From Micromussa lordhowensis (taxonomy: Eukaryota > Cnidaria > Anthozoa > Scleractinia > Lobophylliidae): DNA of 64,000 nt. The notes beneath the pieces were generated by a model. It was given only the letters and a program-made list of their open reading frames with translations, had not been told where the DNA came from and did not search any database. Below, one piece after another: positions 8,800-19,600 of this stretch (position 1 is its first letter; each line of letters starts with the position of its first letter). Where the stretch lies: positions 34,457,705 to 34,521,704 of the forward strand of contig OZ026600.1 in the NCBI GenBank assembly GCA_964020085.1, in the 5' to 3' direction. The position numbers and the translations under genes were made by a program.

Positions 8800-10600
8800 T
8801 TTTCGGCTATACATGGCTATCCATGCCTATCCATGGCTATCCATGGCTATCCATAGCTATCTATGGCTATCCATGGCTATAAATGGCTGTATATGGCTAT
8901 CCATGGCTATCCATGGCTGTATATGGTTATCCATGGCTATCCAAGGCTATCCATGGCTATAAATGGCTCTACATGGCTATCCATGGCTATCCATGGGCTA
9001 TACATGACTATACATGGCTATACATGACTATCCATGGCTATCCATGGCTATCCATGGCTATCCATTGCTATACATGTACATGACTATACATGACTATCCA
9101 TAGCTATCCATTGCTATACATGGCTATCCATGGCTATACATGGCTATCTATTGCTATACATGGCTGTACATGGCTATACATGGCTGTACATGGCTGTACA
9201 TGGCTATACATGGCTATACATGGCTGTACATGGCTGTACCTGGCTATCCATGACTATCCAAGGTCATCCATGGCTATACTTGACTATACATGGCTATACA
9301 TGACTATACATGGCTATCCATGGCTATACATGGCTGTACATGGCTATCCATGGCTATCCAAGGCTATCCATGGCTATACATGACTATACATGGCTATCCA
9401 TGACTATACATGGCTATACATGGCTATCCATGGCTATACATGGCTATACATGGCTATATACATGGCTATCCATGGCTATACATGGCTGTACAGGGCTATA
9501 CAGGGCTGTACATGGCTGTACGTGGCTATACATGGCTGTACATGGCTGTACAAGGCTATACATGGCTGTACATGGCTATACATGGCTGTACATGGCTGTA
9601 CATGGCTATACATGGCTGTACATGGTTGTACATGGCTATACATTGCGGTACATGGCTATCCATGGCTATCCATGGCTATCCATGGCTATCCATGGCTGTA
9701 CATGGCTGTACATGGCTGTACATGGCTATCCATGGCTATCCATGGCTATCCATGGCTGTACATGGCTGTACATGGCTGTACATGGCTGTACATGGCTGTA
9801 CATGGCTATCCATGGCTATCCATGGCTATCCATGGCTGTACATGGCTATACATGGCTGTACATGGCTATACATGGCTATACATGGCTGTACATGGCTGTA
9901 CATGGCTGTACATGGCTGTACATGGCTGTACATGGCTATCCATGGCTATCCATGGCTGTACATGGCTACCCATGGCTATCCATGGCTATCCATGGCTTTA
10001 CATGGCTGTACATGGCTATACATGGCTATACATGGCTGTACATGGCTGTACATGGCTGTACATGGCTGTACATGGCTGTACATGGCTGTACATGGCTATA
10101 CTTGGTTGTACATGGCTATACATGGCTATACATGGCTATGCATGGCTATACATGGCTATACATGGCTATACATGGCTATACATGACTATACATAACTATA
10201 TATAATGATGCATAACTATACATGGCTATCCATGGCTATCCATGGCTGTACATGGCTATCCATGGCTATTCATGGCTATTCATTGCTATTAATGGTTGTC
10301 CATGGCTATCCATGGCTATTCATGGCAATCCATGGCTATCCATGGCTATCCATGGCTTTACATGGCTATCCAGGGCTAACCATGGCTTTCCATGGCTATC
10401 CATGGCTGTACATGGCTATACATGGCTGTAGATGGCTATCCATGGCTATCCAGGGTTATACATGGCTATACATAACTGTACATGGCTATACATGGCTTTA
10501 CATGGCTGCACATGGCTGTACATGGATATACATGTCAATACATGGCAGTACATGGCTAAACATGGCTAAACATGGCTATACGTGGCCATGTCTGGCATTA
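8800..10600. repeat. Right 10-bp minisatellite array (unit CATGGCTATA)
   Basis: About 180 units, inverted relative to the left array. The variants CATGGCTGTA and CATGGCTATC alternate in blocks. For example, runs of three CATGGCTATC followed by three to five CATGGCTGTA recur between 9650 and 10000, a higher-order pattern that suggests block duplication. Plus-strand frames stay open for up to 290 codons as MAIHGYTWLY-type peptide. The last one ends inside the terminal inverted repeat at 10651. Confidence 0.95.
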
Positions 10601-10661
10601 ATGGTTATTTTATTTTATACAACTATGATACACTTTAATAACCTTACTTAAAGTACCTACC

Positions 10662-10670
10662 CAAGATTTG
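10662..10670. repeat. Target-site duplication, right, of foldback element
   Basis: CAAGATTTG, six bases upstream of the WDR27 start codon at 10677. Confidence 0.85.
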
Positions 10671-10676
10671 AACAAA

Positions 10677-13600
10677 ATGGCGGCAAGTCACTATGGATTG
10701 CTTCGGGTTTCTTCGTCCCCAGGACAGTTACAGATGTCCTGCACAAGCGATTTTATTGCATTGCCTTTAACAAAAACTATTGTGGGTGTTTGGTGGCTTG
10801 GAGACTTGACTAGAAAGGTATGCTGCATTCCACAGAAAATAATGGAGTTTTGGTAAATGTAAGCTAAAATAAGCTGTCAGAGCACCATAAACTAGTATTA
10901 AGTATTATAAGTTGATCTTTACTTACTTCTGTCTGGATTTAGCTTAGAATATTGATAGTACGACCAATTATTATATACATAGGCATTACAAATATTACTA
11001 ATGGAAACAAATAAATAGTAGATCGATAGATATTTTGTAGGAATAAAAATGTTGGGAAAATGTTGTATCTTTGCAGGAGATCGGTAAAACTATTTTTAAC
11101 CTTAACTGTTTTTATTAAAATATTCTCTGTAACACAAAAATGTTTCTTGTTGTCAAATTGTTGCATTTTGGCAAACTCTTGAATACTGTTGTCATCCTAC
11201 ATGTACATGCACTTCTGTTAATAAAAAATGGCCTTATCATGTGTTACAAATGGTTACTATGGTAACAGCATCTTCCACCAATTTGAAGTTACCGTGGAAC
11301 CCTGCCTTACAGTCATCTCATTAAGAAGGTCACCTCGTTATTATGGCTGCTTTTTTTTTATCTTGGCGAAATGTCTATGGATTTTCTTATAAGAAAACCC
11401 TGTCAGTGCGGCCACTCGGTTAATACGGCCAATGGCTACATTCTGAAATCCCAAACCTGCATAATCCATTATAATTATACCCTAATATATGGTCACTCAA
11501 ACCAGTTATGTTCATCTCTCCATTGTTAATATTGTATGTAGTGATTGAAGTTTCAATTTTTAAAAATTCTATCTACATTCCGAATGCTCATTTGACAACA
11601 GTTGTTTAGAAGTGCAGTTCTGAGATATCTGTTACTCAATTTGGACCAGTCAATGAAATTTAACCCTACCCCGTTAATTACCCTGTTAATACTACCAAAT
11701 GTTATTGGCCCAGTGATGACCGTATGAATGGGGTTCCACTGTATTTCATGGCCTATTGTGGAGGCATTGTGGCATAATGGTTGGTGTGCTGGTCATTCTG
11801 GATTGGGTGGTGTGTGTTCAAACCCTAGTCGGGTCATTGTGTTTTGTTCTTGGGCTCCATTTAGGAGTATACATAGATGCTTAGCAGTAGACTTTGATGG
11901 TATGATGTTATTGCGTGATGTAGGATATTGAATAGAATCCTCAAGGATCTTGCCAATGATCCTGGAAGATTGTTATACCAGATCTTATAGGTTCTTAGAA
12001 TGTTCTGAAAGATCCCTTTCCTATTTAGGATCCTATGAATAATAATATCCCACAGGCCCCGGGTCCAATTTACAAGCTACTCACTGGACCATACTGATTT
12101 TTTTTATTTTTCATATTTGCTTTTCAGCCCTTACAACTATCTGGTCACAGTAAAATCATAAGCGCTGCTTGTTTTGGAGAGAAGGACAGACCCCTTCTTC
12201 TCTGCACAGCTTCAGAAGACTTCATTTTCATATGGAACATTGACAAGATTTTAGCTGTTGACAACATCAGTAAGATTTACTAACTAAGTTCTTAGTTCCT
12301 AGAATTCTGTTGACCTAGCTTATAGATCTAAAATAAAACTAAATAAATAAAAAAATAAAAAAAGTATGTTTACCTGTATTTACCCTCTGCGGGAAACTGA
12401 AACAAATAATTCAAATTGAACATAACATTGTTAAAAATCCCAACTGGAAGGAGGCAAACCAGTTGGCTATTTACAAGTGTGGCTGATGATTTGAACTCAG
12501 GGCTGCCGTGAAACAAATCCAGGTAGTAGTGAGAGCGGGACTTGAACCAGGGACTGCTGGATTGCAAGTCCGACGCACTGACCACGCCGCCTCCACTTAC
12601 GGAAGGCAAATAAAATAAATATAAGGGATTAAGACGAAATCCGATAGAAGATGGAGCAATTTCAGGTTTTAGTGGACAAAAATCTGTACCAGTCATTTTT
12701 ACATTTTTTTAAAGCTAAATACATAAATAATTGCCTGAAATAACACCGAAAGATAATTTCCCACGGGAACGAGTGAAAGTAAATTTCAAAGTTCAGTGAT
12801 TTTGTCGAAACACAGGCAAATTTCCATCATCATTTTCATTTCACCAAAACTTTTAAGCGTTTCATACGAAGTTCAACATTCGTTTTCGACGTTTGGTGTT
12901 GCTAGAAATGAATTGTTTTGAGAAGATAATTAAAAGAGCCCTACAGAAGTTTGCAATACAATGTAAATAATCTTGGTACACGATTTTTGTCCACTTGTTA
13001 CTCCAACGTCTGGCGGATTCCGTCTTAATTACTAATAGAATGTGATAGTGATATCTGACCTGTGCTTTAATTGTAGCTAGTGACCATAGTAGTGGGATAC
13101 CTGTTGGAAAAGATTTAGGACAAGTACAGCACCTTGGCTTCAGTCTGACAGACAGGCTGATTGCGGCATGCATTGGGAAAGAAATATGGGTCTTGAACAT
13201 CCAGGTGAGCTGACCGTACAAAAAAAAAATGTGATATTACAAGTATATCATACATGATTCTTGGTTCTATAGCCTGCCTGCTGGAGAGATAAAGGCGCAT
13301 CTAAGTATTTTCCATCCCTCTACTCCTCTGCGTAACTAATCAGCAAGCAGGAAGTATGCTTGCGAACTAGATTCTATAGTAAAACTGTTTTTATTAAAAT
13401 TAATGTTTTTTTAGACAAGTAAACTGGACACCCTGCTGGAAGGACACACTAGTCTTGTGACATGTGCAAAGTTTTGTCCAAACAACGAGTCAATAATTGT
13501 GTCCATAAGTGAAGACAGAACTTTCAAGGTACATAAACTAACATTTTGATGTAGTTATTATTGATAATTTTAGTGCTACAATCATAATAACATCATATGA

Positions 13601-16600
13601 TTTATAAAGCAGAGCCTACAGTGAAAACTTTAAATTATGCATTATGCCAAAACTGTCAGTCTGACAGAAGCATTAAGCTTGTATAAGTTTCCAGCAATTT
13701 ATTTTTTATGTTGGCATAATTTTGTTGCATATCACCGCACCCATCAATTTGCTGGATGGAGAATGGATGCTAGATGGATGATAAAGCCACCATGTTCTTT
13801 TACAGAGTGTATCTTTTATACACTAATAGCTACAGTTTTGTAAATTTTAGCTCAATTGTACAGCTGTTTTCAATTGATTCATGGTTTCTTATTTTCAATT
13901 TGAGTTACTGTTAATTGGCAATTACTGCAAGGCTGATACTACGTGAAAAACGTTTCGAGACACCAACATGACCAGAACCGACATAGCAGGATCGCAACAG
14001 TGGACAGCTGTTTCGCTCTTGTTGGAGCTCGTCAGCACTGTGTAGCGAAGATATGTAACGCCAGCCAAAGAGCCAACGCACATAAATTGCAAAATGACCC
14101 GTTCACTATATCAAGTTCCGTACCTTGAACTCACTTGCGCCCCGAAACACGCGCTGCCACATCACGTGTTTCGGAGCGCAAGAAGATCAAAGTGTCACGA
14201 TTGATGTCTCGAAAAGCAAAAGATAAATGTGGCTGGACAAGGCCAGCCTAAACATTTAAATATCACGCATGGCCAGTACCATGCTTTAAAAAGGCAGCGT
14301 ATCGGATCTGAAAAGACCTACGATCCGAAAACCATAAATGAGAGACTAACTGCAAGGGACCGCATACGATAAACGCTGCTAACGTAGGATCTATAAGAGA
14401 TCTGATCAGCCAATTAATTGTTAAACACTGTTAATTGTTAAATATTGAAGGTGTGGGATATTGAACAGTCTTGCCTGGTGTTTCAGTCGGCAATTTTGTC
14501 AGGTAGGGTTATTCTGCCAGAACTGTCAAACTGAAAATTAAATGCTATTTCCATCTTCCTTTTAAGCAGCTGATCAGAACCTGGATTTCCACTGGCTGTA
14601 TTCAAGCATGAAACATAAATTTAAGATAAAGAGGAATTATTAATTTCCTCTTTTTTGTGTCCAACTGCAAGTTGAGAACAAACATACATTAACATATAAT
14701 TTTGGACTTAAAACAAGTTTCAAGCCTTCAGTGTGAAGGCAGGTACATGTAGTCAGTCGCTTCATGAAAATTAACATTACCTGAAAATAAATGAATGTTA
14801 GCACCCAAAACAACCTCCACAGATTGTGGAACTGAAACAATCATTCACACTCAGAGACACTGGGATATATAGTAAGGCATGTATTAAGTAGAAACTGGAT
14901 GCAAACAGAGTTTTTTTGAATGTGTGGTTTCAGAAAATTATGTCCATAGCTACCCCATGGAAGGTTATTGGAAATTCCAAGGGGACGAGAGTCTCAAAAG
15001 TTGAAATATTTAAAGGAAGCCAAAACTGGAATTTCCAGCGGTATTGTGTGGGGTGGGGACAAACCAAAAGACCCTTTGTAATAGGGGTATGGATATTTTC
15101 GGTAGCAACACAATTTTCTCTTCTTTTGACTTTGGGTGTAGAAACTTAATACGAACTTAATGCCAGTTTAATAGTCAGAAATTAGCTTAAATAAGGGATG
15201 CATTTTTGGGGGAGAGTGAACTTACATGACTGTATTATTAGAAGTTTACAAAACCCTTGAAATATTTCAGCTCATCCATTACTGTCACTGGATATTGACC
15301 CTGTTCAAGACCTGATGGCTATCGGATCTGCTGATGGAAAGGTAGTTAATATTAATATTAATTTATTAATAATGGTACGTCACAGCTTATGAAAGAAAAA
15401 GCGTATCCTTGTACAATTATTTATGGCTCCCATGATTTGTGTCAATGTATTCATGGGCTCATGAACCAAATTCAATGGCTTATTGTAAAACCAGAAGTTT
15501 ATGATATGCATGTAATTTATTATTTTGATAAAAAGAGCCTCTAAAATACAGCTGCCTCTCATTCGGTCAATGTAAAATGCAGACTGCAGACCAAGGATAA
15601 AATGCAGACTGCAGACTTTTTAAGTATGCATCATGTTATTTCCAGTATTGATTGCTAACCATAAACAGGATTATTCAGGCTAATTGTAGTGAAAGTCTGC
15701 ACTCTGGTTACCTGAATATCACTTAGGTTGGGGTTAGCCTGAATATCACTCACTGAGGTTAGCCTGAATAATGCTCCAGTTAGTCTTGTTGTGGTTAGCT
15801 CTCAATGATGGACATGATTCAGTTAAAAAACGTCTTCCATTAGCAGTCAGCATTTTATCCCTGGTCTGGAGTCTGCATTTTACCCTCAGTCTGCTCTTTA
15901 TCCCCAGTCCACAGTCCACAGTCTATGTTTTACGCTGACTCTGATTGCTTTGGGCTGTATTCAGAGGCTAGTTAACACATTAAACAGTCACTAATTTTTA
16001 TGGTGCTCAATTTCTCATCCTTGACACTGAATTGCTGCTACTTGCAATTTTTAAGGTTCTCATGTATGACCTTACATCTGATGGTGGTTATCGATGCCTA
16101 TTTCAACTGGATGTTGGTCAGCTGCTGCAGAAATACTGGAATCACAAGGAATTTTCCAAGGCGATGTTAAATGATGGACCATCCTTCATCAGCAGTCAGC
16201 CATCATGGCAAAAGCAGATTGTCCCTGGTGATGAGAAGGAATCTACTTTGGAGCCAGGAACAACAGTGCTTGGCATCTGTTTTATTAGGACTCAACAACA
16301 ACCCTGTCCTGAAGAGAACAGTGTAGCTCTAAACAAGGTCCTATTTGGGTCACAAAGTGGATCAACTATAAAGTAAGTAACACAGGAATTTGAAAGAACT
16401 TAGGAGTTATTTTCTTTGGTTTTGCAGTGAAATTAGAGTGTTGTTAGTGATACCTGTAGTAGTGATATCAGACTCTACAATCATGGAAAAAAGTCCTTGG
16501 GATGTCCACTGATGTAATGCAACAAATTGTCTGTGAATTTTACACCAAAAGTTTGAAAAAGCACTGCTATCCCTTTACAAATGCATTTCTGTTGCCCCCT

Positions 16601-19600
16601 CCCTCCCTACCCAATACAATGTTGAAACTCAGGAGAAATTGCAGGTACTAGCTTTCAACATTGTGTGTGGGGTGGGGGAGAGGTTACGGAGGTGAAGTTG
16701 TATTCACATCTAACATGTGTGCATCGAAAAGCCCCAAAAGTGTAAATTTGTCCCACAACTTTTGTCCATGATTGCAGATCAGGATCCCCGTGTAGAGAGC
16801 TTACCAGGTTTGTGTCATGCTCATAAGAAAGACACTGTCACAATGTCTCTTGGACTGCTGGTAGTCTGTTTTTCTCTTGGAAACATGGCAGGGATTTATA
16901 TGGCGATATGTTTCAAACTTGAAACTTGATTGGGGTAAGATATGCATCTGGCACTCACAAGAAGAACACTTTTTTTTTCTCATTTCCCCCTAACCTCCTG
17001 ACCCTAAGAGAAAAGACTGGCTACTAGTAGTCTATCTCACCTCACAATCCCTGCCATGATTTCGAGAAAAGAACAGACTGCCAGCAGTCTAGTTGGAAAA
17101 TTATAATAATAATTATTATATCTCTCAGTTAGTACGCGCGCTGTGATTGGTCTATTTAGCGGGCCGTATTCTACTGTACGGCCCGCTAAAATTTGAAGCT
17201 GCTTTTGTTGCCAAAATGTTTCTTGATTTATCACCAAGTGTTCTTAACTTTTTTAGCAAGTAAAAGTTTAAAACTTTCTTTTACTTCTGAAATTTTGTAT
17301 TAAAACCTGCTAACGACTTAAGAGTCAATTAACGATTTTTTAAATTGACTCGTTTTGCTTTCGAGGTGCGTCATAAATTTGAAGCCGTTCCGCGTGAATA
17401 GAAATCGTTCCCGAACTCGTCAGACACACAGTAGAGATATAATAAATATCTTACTAACCTCGTTTTTTTGGTCCGTACTGTAAGTTACGGATCCTCGTTT
17501 TTCCCCTTCAATTTATGGCCCGCACGCTTCGCGTTTGGGCCATAAATCGATGGGGAAAAACTCGGTCCGTAACTTACAGTACGGCCCTTGAACTCGGTTA
17601 GTAAGAGGTATTAATTTTTAATAATAGTAAACTTTATTTAAATTCCTGGACATTTAATATACAAAATAAGATAACTCATTAAAAAGAATATCAAAAATTT
17701 AAAAATAAAGGTAACAATTTGAGATAGCCCCATCTTTGCTGCTGGGATAGCCAATCACATTCAACAGGATTTGGTTCCTCTTGCCTGCTCACAGAACTTA
17801 GTCATATATAAAAAATGGTTAGAACCATATTCTGGTGGAGACCGGCAAGTAAGAAAATATGTGAGCTTCCAAATTAAAAAGACAATAATGGTATCAACCC
17901 TGCACATGCTCAAGCCTGTACTTCTTTACCAGCTGTCCAACATGAACTGCCCAGTAGGTCATTACGCCTAAGTAACAGACTCTTACTGGGATTAATATTA
18001 TATTGTATTTCACCTTCCCCTAGAAATGTATTTCATGTTCCATCTATTGTTGCCATAGCAACTACAGCTGCTGTTCTTCTCTTAAACTGTAATAGTCGAG
18101 AGCCACTTTATGTTCTGGACTTCCAAGGTGAGTTAAAACGAGTTTCTCTTTACCAAATTCTTTCACGCTTGAAATGTTGCAATTAAATACATTGTTAATA
18201 ATTCTACATCCTTGCAAAGCTTACAGATAGTACCCTGCGAGCAGAGTCTCCTTCGATCTTAGGAGACTCTGCTCGCAGGGTAACAGATAGCAGATTTTAT
18301 CTACAGTAAAGAATGGCGATTTTGTTCCCTGCAGCAATCTTTCAGTTTGAAAAGAAGATGAAATCATCGTTAAGAAGGAATCCACCAGAAGTTCGAGTAA
18401 CAAGAGGACAAAAACTTTGTACCGAGGTTATTTACATTGTATTGCAAACTTCTGTGCGACTGTTTAAAAAAACGATCTCAGAAGAAATAGTTTCTAACAA
18501 CACCAAATGTCGAAAACAAATTTTGAAGTTCATAAAACACTTAAAAGTACTTGTGAAATGAAACTGATGATGAAATTTTACCTGTTTTTGTACAATTTCT
18601 CGCAACTTTGAAATATATTTTCTCGAGTTCTCGTGGGAAGTTGTTTTTGGTGTTATTTCAGGCAAGTATTTATATCTTTAGCTTTACGAAAATGCAGAAA
18701 AGGACTGTAATTATGGTACAAGGTTTTTGTCCATCAAAAAATTAAATTGCTCGATTTGCTATCGGATTTCGTCTAAATTACTTCTTGATTGTTTCAGAGC
18801 CTGTTTTATCCAGCAATGAGTTAGATGAGGTACAGTACAATATCTCTACACCAGGTTCATTTGCCTTTGCTGAAAGATCAAACGGTAGAGTAAGTATCCA
18901 ACATCTCGCAAAGTCTCGCGTTTACCATTCACCACTCAAATATTGAGCAGAGAAAACAATTGATTTGTGTTTAAAACATAATTCCATGATTGCCAACGTA
19001 AGATTGCTGTATACAATTATTTCCAGCTGCTTTTGAATTTTGCCTTGTTTCAGGTTACCTGTCTTATCGGCAGCTTGTTTCAAAACACTGTCAATATTAT
19101 CAACATGAGAATTCCGACAACTTGTAAAGAAGTAGAGAACGCTACTGAGGTATGATACACGCTAAATATTATGTCGTTTAACTTTACCCCTTTTCACATT
19201 GTTCTTTGAGTTTTCTTAACCAAATAAAACGTTAACGAGAGCATGAATTGTGCAATTTTATCAGTGTGTGTTTACATCTTCTCTCTATTTTTCAAGACGA
19301 CAATCAAACAAACCAAAAAAACTGCGAAAAAGTGTGAATGCAGAGCATGAACGGGTTGCGCGCCCCGCCCCCACCCCCCTTGGGCTCGCTTTGCTAGTGA
19401 TCATTTTTTGCCTACTTCACGATCTGAAATTGTAAAGAGGCTATGACTAGTCTAACGTCTTAATTTTAATTCTGGGTTCTTGCACCTTTTTGTTAGGTCT
19501 TGGCTCAAAGGTTCTCACAGTCAGTAGGTTTGAGTTCCCATGGCAAACAAGACGAGGAGACGTCAGCGACAAGGGGAGCAGAGATGGCAACAAACACTAT

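Larger units (their letters stand above)
5701..10661. mobile_element. Foldback transposon built of inverted 10-bp repeat arrays
   Basis: A 4.96-kb element. Unique terminal inverted repeats of about 46 bp start GTATGTACTTTAAGTAAGG on the left and, reverse complemented, GTAGGTACTTTAAGTAAGG on the right. Each is followed by a 1.8-1.9-kb array of a 10-bp unit in opposite orientation, then a 1.1-kb spacer. CAAGATTTG flanks it on both sides. This architecture (short tandem units inside long inverted termini, 9-bp duplication) recalls Drosophila FB and sea urchin TU foldback elements. No transposase is visible, so it is non-autonomous; the superfamily (MULE- or P-like) is undecided. It separates the MED29 and WDR27 start codons. 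Confidence 0.88.

Noticed and set aside
9310..10205. Long repetitive MAIHGYTWLY proteins as genuine genes (also 5710-7656 on the minus strand)
   Set aside because: Three overlapping frames encode the same permuted peptide, as a stop-free 10-bp unit must. There is no start context, splice signal or non-repeat domain. Annotated as repeat.
5755..10600. CRISPR-like array
   Set aside because: Units are 10 bp with no spacers, in a eukaryotic intergenic setting inside a transposon.
11770..11830. tRNA gene on the plus strand
   Set aside because: Box-like motifs are present but the cloverleaf does not close and the downstream body is that of a SINE. The same applies to 12537-12600 on the minus strand.
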